From: Betaproteobacteria bacterium HGW-Betaproteobacteria-7
GTDB taxonomy: Bacteria > Pseudomonadota > Gammaproteobacteria > Burkholderiales > Rhodocyclaceae
Length of the DNA: 64,000 nucleotides
Reading direction: 5' to 3'
Assembly: GCA_002840765.1 (NCBI GenBank)
Contig: PHCE01000006.1
Location: 62,001 to 126,000 of the forward strand
In this document: piece after piece, positions 7,765 to 17,247 of the stretch
Position numbering within the stretch: position 1 is the first letter of the stretch
Layout: every line of letters starts with the position of its first letter
Translations under genes and position numbers: made by a program
Notes under the pieces: generated by a model
Database searches by the model: none
Told to the model about the DNA's origin: nothing
The model's input: the letters and a program-made list of their open reading frames with translations, nothing else

Positions 7765-9378
7765 GTGAAGTCATACTATCCGTTCTCTGGACGAGCTTCA
7801 TCAAGGACCATGACGCAACCCTGGCTGATTCGCATGCATCATTGGATGCGTTCCGCGTCGTTTACCATGCTGTTCGTAGCAACCGGGCTGCATGTTGCCG
7901 GCACGGACTTCGGCCCTGCCGGGTGGGCGCTGCTGGTGGCGCTGTTTCTGATCTACCCGCAGCTTCAATACCGCTGGGTTTGCCGGCTGGATGATCCGTT
8001 ACGTGCAGAGATGCACAGTCTGAACGTCGATTCCTTGCTGCTTGGCACATTCGTCGCCGCACTGGGGTTCTCTCAGTGGCTTGCGTTCACGGCAATCCTC
8101 GGCACACTGAGTAACAGTGCTGCCAACAAGGGCCGGGAGGGAATCTGGCAAGCTATTCTTGCTGTGCTCGGCGGTGCCGGGCTGTGGATCGCAATCATGG
8201 GGTTCAGTTTCTCGCCGCATACCGAATGGTCGGCTACGGTCGTCTGCATGGTCGGTCTGGCCGCCTATCTGCTGGCCATGAGCAATTTCAGTTTCTTGCG
8301 CAATAGTCGGCTGCGGCAGACCCGGGAAACATTGGAACTGCGCAAACACGAGCTGCTTTCGGCGAATCTGGATTTACGGCAGAGTCTGGAGGAGATCGAT
8401 CAATTGCAGGTCAAGCTCCGCGAGCAGGCAACCCATGATCCGCTCACCAAACTCTATAACCGGGGCTATCTGGACAGCACGCTGGAGCGCGAAATGGCCC
8501 GCTGCCGGCGCGATGGGGTGCCACTTTCAGTGGCGATGATCGATGTCGATCATTTCAAGAGCTACAACGACTGCTATGGACATCCAGCCGGCGACACCTG
8601 TCTGAAAAAAGTCGCCGACGCCTTGCAGGGGAGCGCGCGGCGGGCCAGCGATCTGGTGGCGCGCTATGGCGGCGAAGAGTTTTCACTGGTCCTGCCGAAT
8701 ACGGATAGTTTTGCTGCCCAGCAAATGGCGGAGGCGGCGCGCCAGGCCGTCGAAGCGCTAGCCATTCCCCACGAGCAATCGGCGACCGGCTGGGTGACGA
8801 TCAGCATTGGCGTGACGACCATGGTGAACGGGCAGGAAAACAGCGTCGAAGGTTTGATGCGCTTGGCCGATCAGGCGCTCTACCTTGCCAAGCATGACGG
8901 CCGCAATCTGGTTCGGGTAGCGCAGGATGCGCAGCCGGCAGTGGCCGCCGGCGAAGCTGGGATCAGCCTGGAGAACCCCGTCCAACTAATCTGGAAGGAA
9001 GCCCATGCCTGCGCCAGCGGGATGGTCGACGAACAGCACCGCGCGCTCTTCAGTCACGCCAACGATCTGCTGGGTGCGATCCTGGCCGGGCGTCCGGCGA
9101 ATGAGGTCACCGAAATGCTCGATGCCCTGATTCAGGAAGTCTCCGCGCATTTTCAGGACGAGGAAGCGATTCTCCTGGCGAGCGGCCTTGCTGGCGCCGC
9201 CGAACACGTGGCGGCGCATCAGCAGCTGGTGAATCGGGTTATCGAGATGCGCGAGGGCCTGCAGTCCGGGACAGTCGACATCGGCGCGTTATTCCAGTTC
9301 GTTGCCCACGAGCTGATCGTTCAGCACATGCTTGGTGCCGACAAGGAGCTGCTCCGCCAACTCGAGCTGCAGGTCTGA
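7765..9378 (+). CDS. Diguanylate cyclase with MASE2 membrane sensor and C-terminal hemerythrin domain
   Basis: 537 residues from a GTG start. Four membrane helices (about 32-175) form a MASE2-type sensor; a coiled-coil linker (about 180-222) leads to a GGDEF domain with active-site GGEEF (302-306) and an intact product-inhibition site R293-x-x-D296 five residues before it. A hemerythrin-like domain (about 405-537) carries the expected ligands: H413, H425 (DEQH), H462/E466 (HFQDEE), H481/H485 and H521/D526. It should make cyclic-di-GMP, with oxygen, NO or redox sensing at the di-iron site. GTG 7765 has AAGAGG at good spacing; an in-frame ATG at 7810 has AAGGA only 2 bases away, so the start is uncertain. 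Confidence 0.92.
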   Translation: MKSYYPFSGRASSRTMTQPWLIRMHHWMRSASFTMLFVATGLHVAGTDFGPAGWALLVALFLIYPQLQYRWVCRLDDPLRAEMHSLNVDSLLLGTFVAALGFSQWLAFTAILGTLSNSAANKGREGIWQAILAVLGGAGLWIAIMGFSFSPHTEWSATVVCMVGLAAYLLAMSNFSFLRNSRLRQTRETLELRKHELLSANLDLRQSLEEIDQLQVKLREQATHDPLTKLYNRGYLDSTLEREMARCRRDGVPLSVAMIDVDHFKSYNDCYGHPAGDTCLKKVADALQGSARRASDLVARYGGEEFSLVLPNTDSFAAQQMAEAARQAVEALAIPHEQSATGWVTISIGVTTMVNGQENSVEGLMRLADQALYLAKHDGRNLVRVAQDAQPAVAAGEAGISLENPVQLIWKEAHACASGMVDEQHRALFSHANDLLGAILAGRPANEVTEMLDALIQEVSAHFQDEEAILLASGLAGAAEHVAAHQQLVNRVIEMREGLQSGTVDIGALFQFVAHELIVQHMLGADKELLRQLELQV

Positions 9379-9419
9379 CCGCACGCATCGGGGCCGAGTT
9401 GCGGGACGGCCTCCGGCAA

Positions 9420-11051
9420 TCAACCGTTAAGCCTGAAGTGGGTCAGTTTGCGGCGGAGGACCGCCGAGGTTTTCTGGAAGTCGGCGGTCAGTTGTTCGAT
9501 GGCGGCGATGTCGGCCGACTGGGCATCGATCGCCTGGGCAATATGCTCGACGTTGCGGGCGATGTCGTTGGCGGCAACGCCTTGTTCCTTCGATGTGTCG
9601 GCGATCGCCTGAGCCCGCTCCAGGGCGCGTTGCGATGTGGTCTGGATCAGCGATAGCGCATCGCGTACCGATTGAACCTGCTTCACGCCATCGCCCATCA
9701 GATTGCAACTTTCCTGCATGGTGCTGACGGCGCTGCCGATCTCGTTCTGAATGGCATGGATGGTGGTATCGATTTCCATCGTCGCCTTGGCCGTGCGTTC
9801 GGCCAGCTTGCGCACTTCGTCGGCGACCACGGCGAAACCACGCCCCTGCTCGCCGGCGCGGGCGGCCTCGATGGCGGCATTGAGCGCCAGCAGATTGGTC
9901 TGGTCGGCAATGTCCTTGATCACGCCGGCCATGCTGCCGATTTCCCGCGAGCGCTGGCTCAGCGTCGACACCGCGTCGCCGGCGGCACGGACACGGTTGG
10001 CGATCTGGCCAATTTCGGCGACGGCATCCTCGGCGGCGTGGCCGGCCGCAGCGGAAGTGCGTTGATTTTCGCTGGACGCGTCGACGCCTTCGCTGGCGTT
10101 CAGCGCCGCCTCGTTGATGGCGACGGTGATCTGCTGCAGCGTCGCGGCGGCGGCGGACGATGCGTTGCCCAGGCTGGCTTGCGCCTCGCTCACATGCTGC
10201 ATGGCTTGCTGCAGGCCGTTGGCGCCATCGGCGACGCGCTGGGCGCCGGACTGGGTTTCATGGAGCACGGTTTCAACGTCGATGGCCAAGGCGTTGATGC
10301 CCTGCGCTACGGTGGACAGCAGACCCTGGCCCTTGACCGCAACATGGGCCGAGAAGTCGCCATGACGTTGCATGCTGTTCACATCCTCGGATACCCCCTT
10401 CAGATCGTTGAACAAGCGCGGCAGCCAGATCAGCAGCGGAATGGCCAGGGTCGCCAGCAACAGGCCGGCACTGCCCCAGAGCAGGCCGGGAATCCCGAGT
10501 TGCGGGGCGACGAGCAGGCCGCCGCCAGCAGCCAGGCCGAGTAACAGGGCCAGCCGTATTCTGGCAATCAGTCCGAAGCGGGACAAGATTGCCAACAAGC
10601 CGGTAGCCGAGGGCTGGCCGTGGAGTACGCCCAATCTGCCATTACCCTGTCTGAGCCTGGCGTAGAAGGCTTCGGCCGCATGTACGGCGGAACGTGAAGG
10701 GCGCCGTCGGACCGAGCCGTAGCCGACGACGGTGCCGTTTTCGCGAATCGGTGAGACGTTGGCTTCGACCCAGTAGAAGCCGCCATCCTTGCGCCGATTC
10801 TTGACCAGCCCGCACCAAGGCTGACCAGCTTTCAGGTCGCGCCACAAGTCGGCGAAGGCAGCCGCCGGCATGTCCGGGTGGCGAACGAGATTGTGGGCTT
10901 TGCCGACGAGTTCTTCGCGCGAAAAGCCGCTGATGTCGACGAAGGCGTCATTGACTGAAGTGATGACGCCTTTCAGATCGGTGGTCGAGTAAATGAACAG
11001 GTTCTCGGGTAACGGCGTCTCGACCGAGGTCACGGGTTGATTGTTGCGCAT
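9420..11051 (-). CDS. PAS-domain methyl-accepting chemotaxis protein (Aer-like)
   Basis: 543 residues. An N-terminal PAS domain about residues 10-115 is of the aerotaxis-receptor type ([36 protein letters not shown]). It is followed by a paired hydrophobic segment (about 155-210) with no periplasmic domain, as in Aer, then a HAMP-like stretch and a signalling domain. The signalling tip is canonical ([19 protein letters not shown], then [15 protein letters not shown]). It probably senses redox or oxygen through a PAS-bound flavin and signals to CheA-CheW. The start at 11051 is chosen over an upstream ATG (11090) because GGGAGGTGG precedes it at good spacing. No che genes are nearby. Confidence 0.93.
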   Translation of the reverse strand: MRNNQPVTSVETPLPENLFIYSTTDLKGVITSVNDAFVDISGFSREELVGKAHNLVRHPDMPAAAFADLWRDLKAGQPWCGLVKNRRKDGGFYWVEANVSPIRENGTVVGYGSVRRRPSRSAVHAAEAFYARLRQGNGRLGVLHGQPSATGLLAILSRFGLIARIRLALLLGLAAGGGLLVAPQLGIPGLLWGSAGLLLATLAIPLLIWLPRLFNDLKGVSEDVNSMQRHGDFSAHVAVKGQGLLSTVAQGINALAIDVETVLHETQSGAQRVADGANGLQQAMQHVSEAQASLGNASSAAAATLQQITVAINEAALNASEGVDASSENQRTSAAAGHAAEDAVAEIGQIANRVRAAGDAVSTLSQRSREIGSMAGVIKDIADQTNLLALNAAIEAARAGEQGRGFAVVADEVRKLAERTAKATMEIDTTIHAIQNEIGSAVSTMQESCNLMGDGVKQVQSVRDALSLIQTTSQRALERAQAIADTSKEQGVAANDIARNVEHIAQAIDAQSADIAAIEQLTADFQKTSAVLRRKLTHFRLNG

Positions 11052-11218
11052 GTTTCCACCTCCCCCTTTTGCTGCTGTGGTCATACACAATTGGCGCGAT
11101 GCTGAGTTGTAAGCGCCTCACTTCCAGGCCGTTGATTGTTATATTTTGAGCAAGTTTGATATCACTGGAAGACACTATAAATATAGTACTGAATTGCCGG
11201 ACAGGTCAGGCTCGCGGG

Positions 11219-11247
11219 CAAAAAAGAACCCGGCATCGGGCCGGGTT
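11219..11247 (-). terminator. Rho-independent terminator of metY
   Basis: A perfect 8-bp stem, AACCCGGC with GCCGGGTT, has a five-base loop and is followed on the minus strand by a run of six T. It lies about 25 bases after the metY stop and before the chemoreceptor promoter region. Confidence 0.85.
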
Positions 11248-11272
11248 CGTTGGCTGATCAGGTGAGCTGGAC

Positions 11273-12544
<1,272 letters not shown>

Positions 12545-12589
12545 GCGCGTGTCTCTCTTGGTTTTGGAATAGGGAGCGAAAGTTTAGCA

Positions 12590-12604
12590 GGGCGCACGGC
12601 GCCC
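12590..12604 (-). repeat. Small perfect hairpin between unknown gene and metY
   Basis: GGGCGC and GCGCCC pair with a three-base loop, 34 bases after the upstream gene's stop. On the minus strand it is followed by TGCTAAACTTT, a weak T-rich tail. It could be a weak terminator ahead of metY. Confidence 0.35.
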
Positions 12605-12637
12605 GGAACGCGCAATCTTTGCCAAGTCGGCGGCGCC

Positions 12638-13492
12638 TCAGATCAGGATGTAGCGATGATTGTGGGTTTCGCGCTGCAGGGCGGCGGCGGCTTCCTTGGC
12701 CGAGAAGCGGACCAGGCTGACCTGCCATTGCCGGCGGTCGCTGCACAGCAGCAGCGGCAACTCGCCAGGAGTGGCGGGGTTGTCTTTGGCAGGTGCCTGC
12801 AACTGGAAGAAGCATTTTGGCGTGGATAGCCAGGTCAGCAGACCGTGCAACTGATTTTCCGGGGTCAGTTCGCGGGCGGCATAGACGTACTCGGGTTGCG
12901 GCTCGCCGGCCATGACGCGGGCAGCATCATGCTGCAGGTTCCATTCCCATTCGATTTTCAGCATCCGGTCCTTGCGCCGCAGTTTGCCGACATGTTCGGC
13001 GAAATCGAGCAGCAGACGGTCGAAGGCAGCGAAACGCAACATCTCGCGCGTGTCGTCAGGGTTGCCGGCGAGGCTGCGCAGCGTGTGGTCGGCAAATATC
13101 GGCGTCGCCTCGGGACCGTTGCCGGGCTTCTGGCGCATGCCGAGCAGGGCATGGACTTCATCGTTGCCCGCCGACAACAGATGCGGCAGCGCTTCCTTGA
13201 CCGCCAGGCTACGGCCGAAGGCGCGATCGATGTCGGCCCCTTCGGCAATCATTCCGGCCAGTTGGGGAATGCTTTCAAGATTCTGGGCCGACAGCTGGAT
13301 GGGGCCGGGGATGCTGGAGATTTGCTCGGAGAAATAGGCCAGCGCTTCTTCGGCTGCCGGAATCAGTTGATCGGCGAAGTTTGGTGCTTCGGTGATGTCG
13401 TTGCCGACGGCAGCAAGAATGCGCGGCAGCAAGGGATGCTGTTTGGCGGTGGAACCGGCAGGGCGGATCAGGCGGACGAGTTTGCCAAGCAT
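12638..13492 (-). CDS. Conserved-looking protein of unknown function
   Basis: 284 residues from the ATG at 13492, chosen because AGGAG lies nine bases upstream; an in-frame ATG 27 bases earlier has no ribosome site. The protein is soluble, mostly helical in the first two thirds, with no signal peptide, and a W-rich segment (KIEWEWNLQHDAA) in the middle. No catalytic motif or family is recognised. Codon use matches its neighbours. It lies between mnmC and metY with separate gaps of 165 and 93 bases, so it may be a single-gene unit. Confidence 0.75.
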   Translation of the reverse strand: MLGKLVRLIRPAGSTAKQHPLLPRILAAVGNDITEAPNFADQLIPAAEEALAYFSEQISSIPGPIQLSAQNLESIPQLAGMIAEGADIDRAFGRSLAVKEALPHLLSAGNDEVHALLGMRQKPGNGPEATPIFADHTLRSLAGNPDDTREMLRFAAFDRLLLDFAEHVGKLRRKDRMLKIEWEWNLQHDAARVMAGEPQPEYVYAARELTPENQLHGLLTWLSTPKCFFQLQAPAKDNPATPGELPLLLCSDRRQWQVSLVRFSAKEAAAALQRETHNHRYILI

Positions 13493-13657
13493 GGACGCAG
13501 GACTCCTGGTGGAAAGCATGACGGGCGGCGTCGGGGATAGGGGCCTGTGTCTGCCAAGCGGGACGGCCCTGTTGTTGGATACATGATCCTGTTATGGGCG
13601 AAGGTTGTATTACACGGGCTGCCTTCTGTCAATGACATCGGCAAGTCAGCCCCGGGC

Positions 13658-15580
13658 TCAATCGGCATCGGGCGCTTCCACCGTGCTGGTGGCGCTGGTG
13701 GCGCCGGACGGCCTGACCAGGAAGCGACCGGGATTGACGGCATCGACCAAGTCATTTTCCAGTGGCAACGGTTCACCTTCCAGGCGGCTGAGCAGCAGGT
13801 CGGCCATCAGTGCCGACCAGACGATGCCGCGGGCGCCGAAGCCCTGTACGCACCACAGGCCGGGTTGGGCTGGCAGGTCGCGCAGGCGCCGGTTGGTGGC
13901 GGCGCCCGGCAATGGCATGGCGCCGACGATGGGCAGACGGTCGGGTGACATCGGGCGGAAGCCGACGCGGCCGCTCAGTGTCGCCGGATCGATGCCGGCG
14001 GCGAAATCGGGCAATGTAAGGCGCAGGCGGGCGAGGTTGTCGCTGTGGTCGGCGAGCCGTTCGCCGGCTTCGTCGTCTTCGTAGGACAGCGAGGCGCCGA
14101 TCAGGCGCACGCCATCGACTTCCGGCATGGCGTAGCCGACCTGGAACAGCACCGTCTCCAGGGCCGGTGTCGCCGTCGCCGGCAGGTGGCTGACCTGGCC
14201 GCGGGCCGAACGCTGCGGCAGCCAGGCGAATTGTTCGAAACCGGGGGCGGCGGCGCCGCTGGCCATGATCAGCACCGGCGCTTCGGCGAGCAGGCTGCCG
14301 TCGGCGGCGAGGGCGCGCCAGCCATCACTGTTCTGTTCGAGACGGGCGACGGCGGTCGAGAAACGGCAGTCGATGCGCTCGGGAAAAGCGGCCAGCGCTG
14401 CCCGGCAGACTGATGGTGGTTGGGCCCAGCCGCCCCCAGGGAACCACCAGCCACCGGTTTTCACTGGCTGGCCGAGGCGTTGGCTGGCCTCGCCGGCATC
14501 GACGAATTGCAGAATCTGCGGCGGCAGGCCGAGTTGCTCGACGGCCCGGCGTTGCTGGGCCTCGTGTTCCGCTTCGCGGGCCAGATGCAGGACGCCGCAC
14601 GGCGACCAGCGGGCATCGGGCAGGCGGGCGAGCAGGCCGCGGGCGCTGAGGAAGCCGGCGCGGGTCAGGCGCGACAGGCGGTTGTCGTCGGCACTGGGCA
14701 GCGGGCGCAGCATGCCGGCCAGGTTGCAGGAAGCGCCGGTAGCCGGTGCCGCCGCCTGTTCCAGGACGGTGACCTGCCAGCCGGCGGCGGCCAGGCGATG
14801 CGCCGTGGCGCTGCCGGCGATGCCGGCACCGATGACGATGGCCCGGCGTTCGGCCGGCAACGGCCGGCGTTCCGGCCGCTGCGACCGGAAACGGGCGACC
14901 AGCATTTCCGGCTTGCGGCCAAAACCGGGGCAACGTTCCGGATCGAACTGGGCGGCGCTCAGCGCGGCCCGCAGCGGGGCGGCGATCGACCAGGTGGCCA
15001 GGGTGGCGCCCGGCGCGGCCATGCGGGCCAGTCCCTTGCATAGCCCGGGTGTCCACAACCCGGGATTTTTCGCCGGGGCGAAGCCATCGAGGTAGAACGC
15101 ATCTACCGAGGCGTCAATGCTGCCCAATTGCGTCGTCGCATCGCCGAACAACAGGGTCAGCACCAGTTGATCGTCCTCGAAATACAGGCGGTGCATGCCC
15201 GGCGTCAGCGGCGGCCAGCGCTGCTGTAGTTTCTTGGCGAGATCGGCGAATTCTGGCCAGGCCTGCTGGGCGAGGGCCAGATCGGCAGTGGTGAGCGGAT
15301 GCTTCTCGATGGAAACGAAATGCAGGCGCCGGCTGTGCTGCGGGTCGTCGCGCCAGGCTTGCCAGGTGGCGAGGAAATTCAGGCCGAGGCCGAAGCCGGT
15401 TTCGAGAATGACGAAGCGCTGGCGGCCTTGCCAGCGGCGCGGCAACTCGTTGCCGCCGAGAAAGACATGGCGGGCCTGCCCAGGCCCGCCATCGGCCGAG
15501 TGATAGATGTCGTCGAAGCTGGTGGAGTAGGGGGTGCCGTCCGGCGCGAATTCGAGACGGGCGGGTATCAGTTTGTCCAC
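13658..15580 (-). CDS. mnmC: Bifunctional tRNA mnm5s2U34 methyltransferase/FAD-dependent oxidoreductase
   Basis: 640 residues with a GTG start. The N-terminal MnmD methyltransferase (about 1-235) shows the SAM motif [16 protein letters not shown] and [12 protein letters not shown]. The C-terminal MnmC oxidoreductase (about 245-630) begins with the FAD fingerprint [18 protein letters not shown] and ends with [14 protein letters not shown] and [13 protein letters not shown]. Together the two domains convert cmnm5s2U34 through nm5s2U34 to mnm5s2U34 at the wobble base of several tRNAs. It ends 165 bases before the unknown gene and lies 36 bases after lysS, so both translation-related genes are probably co-transcribed. 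Confidence 0.95.
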   Translation of the reverse strand: MDKLIPARLEFAPDGTPYSTSFDDIYHSADGGPGQARHVFLGGNELPRRWQGRQRFVILETGFGLGLNFLATWQAWRDDPQHSRRLHFVSIEKHPLTTADLALAQQAWPEFADLAKKLQQRWPPLTPGMHRLYFEDDQLVLTLLFGDATTQLGSIDASVDAFYLDGFAPAKNPGLWTPGLCKGLARMAAPGATLATWSIAAPLRAALSAAQFDPERCPGFGRKPEMLVARFRSQRPERRPLPAERRAIVIGAGIAGSATAHRLAAAGWQVTVLEQAAAPATGASCNLAGMLRPLPSADDNRLSRLTRAGFLSARGLLARLPDARWSPCGVLHLAREAEHEAQQRRAVEQLGLPPQILQFVDAGEASQRLGQPVKTGGWWFPGGGWAQPPSVCRAALAAFPERIDCRFSTAVARLEQNSDGWRALAADGSLLAEAPVLIMASGAAAPGFEQFAWLPQRSARGQVSHLPATATPALETVLFQVGYAMPEVDGVRLIGASLSYEDDEAGERLADHSDNLARLRLTLPDFAAGIDPATLSGRVGFRPMSPDRLPIVGAMPLPGAATNRRLRDLPAQPGLWCVQGFGARGIVWSALMADLLLSRLEGEPLPLENDLVDAVNPGRFLVRPSGATSATSTVEAPDAD

Positions 15581-15616
15581 GAGCCGGGCTTCAGCACCAG
15601 TGCCGCCGCCCGGCGG

Positions 15617-17122
15617 TCATTCCGGACGCATCGACGGGAACAGGATGACGTCGCGGATGGCCGGCGAGTCGGTTAGCAGCATGATCAGGCGGTCGATGCC
15701 GATGCCGCAGCCACCGGTCGGCGGCAGGCCGTATTCGAGGGCGCGGATGAAGTCGGCGTCGTAGTACATGGCCTCCTCGTCGCCGGCATCCTTGGCCTTC
15801 ATCTGTTCCTGGAAACGGGCGGCTTGGTCCTCGGCATCGTTCAACTCGGAGAAGCCGTTGGCGATCTCCCGGCCGACGATGAACAGCTCGAAACGCTCGG
15901 TGATTTCCGGGTTGTTGTCGGAAGCACGGGCTAGCGGCGAGACTTCGACCGGGTAGTCGATGATGAAGGTCGGCTCCCAGCAGTGGGCTTCGGCACAAGC
16001 TTCGAAGAGTTGCAGCTGCAGGCTGCCGAGGCCGCCCGGCTTGACCTTCTCACCGAAGGCCTGGATCTTGGCCTTCAGCCATTCGCCGTCGGCCAGCTCG
16101 GCATCGGTGAATTCCGGATACTGGCGCTGGATCGCCTGGTTGATGGTCAGGCGGTGGAAGGGCTTGGACAGGTCCAGCTCGCGCCCCTGGTAGACGAAAA
16201 CCTCCTTGCCCAGCGCCTCACGCGCTGCGTGGCGCAGCAGGCCTTCGGTGAAATTCATCAACGTGTGGTAGTTCGCATACGCCTCATAGAACTCCATCAT
16301 GGTGAATTCGGGATTGTGGCGCGGGCTCAGCCCTTCGTTGCGGAAGTTGCGATTGACCTCGAAAACCTTCTCGAAACCGCCGACCACCAGACGCTTCAGG
16401 TACAGCTCCGGGGCGATGCGCAGGAACTGCTGCATGTCCAGGGCGTTGTGGTGGGTGACGAAGGGCTTGGCCGCGGCGCCGCCGGGAATCGGGTGCATCA
16501 TCGGCGTCTCGACTTCCATGAAGCCGTGGCCGCACATGTAGTTGCGGATCGACTGGACGATGGCCGAACGGGCGCGGAAGGTGAAGCGCGTTTCCTCGTT
16601 CATGATCAGGTCGACGTAGCGCTGGCGGTACTTCATTTCCTGGTCGGCCAGGCCATGGAACTTGTCCGGCAGCGGCCGCAACGACTTGGTCAGCAGGCGG
16701 ATCTCGCTGGCCTGGATGGACAGTTCGCCAGTCTTGGTCTTCATCAGCGTGCCGACGACGCCAATGATGTCGCCGAGGTCCCAGCCCTTGAAGGCGGCGT
16801 AGTCCTCTTCGCCGACCTTGTCGCGGGCAACGTAGATCTGGATGCGGCCGGACAGGTCCTGCAGCGTGGCGAAGGAAGCCTTGCCCATGACCCGCTTCAG
16901 CATCATGCGGCCGCCAACCTTGACCTCGGCCGGCATGCCCTCGAGTTCCTCAGCCGTCTTCTCGCCGTAGCCTTCATGCAGCTTGGCCGCAGTGTTCTCG
17001 CGCTGGAAGTCGTTGGGGAAGGCCTTGCCGGTCTTGCGCCATTCGGCGAGCTTGGCACGACGCTCGGCGATGAGCTGGTTTTCGTCTTGCTGGACCGGAG
17101 TTTGCTGTTCGGCGTTGGCCAT
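15617..17122 (-). CDS. lysS: Lysyl-tRNA synthetase, class II
   Basis: 501 residues. An N-terminal OB-fold anticodon-binding domain (about 55-170) precedes the class II core. Motif 1 is seen at [18 protein letters not shown], motif 2 at [20 protein letters not shown] and motif 3 at [18 protein letters not shown]. It charges tRNA-Lys. The start at 17122 is chosen because AAGGA precedes it; a longer frame to 17212 lacks homology-like sequence. In many betaproteobacteria prfB lies directly upstream; here a hybrid kinase does. Confidence 0.97.
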   Translation of the reverse strand: MANAEQQTPVQQDENQLIAERRAKLAEWRKTGKAFPNDFQRENTAAKLHEGYGEKTAEELEGMPAEVKVGGRMMLKRVMGKASFATLQDLSGRIQIYVARDKVGEEDYAAFKGWDLGDIIGVVGTLMKTKTGELSIQASEIRLLTKSLRPLPDKFHGLADQEMKYRQRYVDLIMNEETRFTFRARSAIVQSIRNYMCGHGFMEVETPMMHPIPGGAAAKPFVTHHNALDMQQFLRIAPELYLKRLVVGGFEKVFEVNRNFRNEGLSPRHNPEFTMMEFYEAYANYHTLMNFTEGLLRHAAREALGKEVFVYQGRELDLSKPFHRLTINQAIQRQYPEFTDAELADGEWLKAKIQAFGEKVKPGGLGSLQLQLFEACAEAHCWEPTFIIDYPVEVSPLARASDNNPEITERFELFIVGREIANGFSELNDAEDQAARFQEQMKAKDAGDEEAMYYDADFIRALEYGLPPTGGCGIGIDRLIMLLTDSPAIRDVILFPSMRPE

Positions 17123-17247
17123 GAAGAATCCTTGGAAATGGGGTTTGCGGCGTTGACCTGCGTAGAACCCTGAATTTTCGCCGATTTGTGGGGTCGCGGA
17201 CAAGGTTGGCATGGCCTTGAGTTGTCAGGCCGGGCGGCGCAAGGCTT

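Noticed and set aside
12545..12637. Possible SAM or SAH riboswitch or other leader for metY
   Set aside because: Only a small 6-bp hairpin is present; no conserved riboswitch core can be matched, and the hairpin is better explained as a terminator or chance.
15983..17173. Plus-strand open frame of about 396 codons
   Set aside because: Antisense to lysS.
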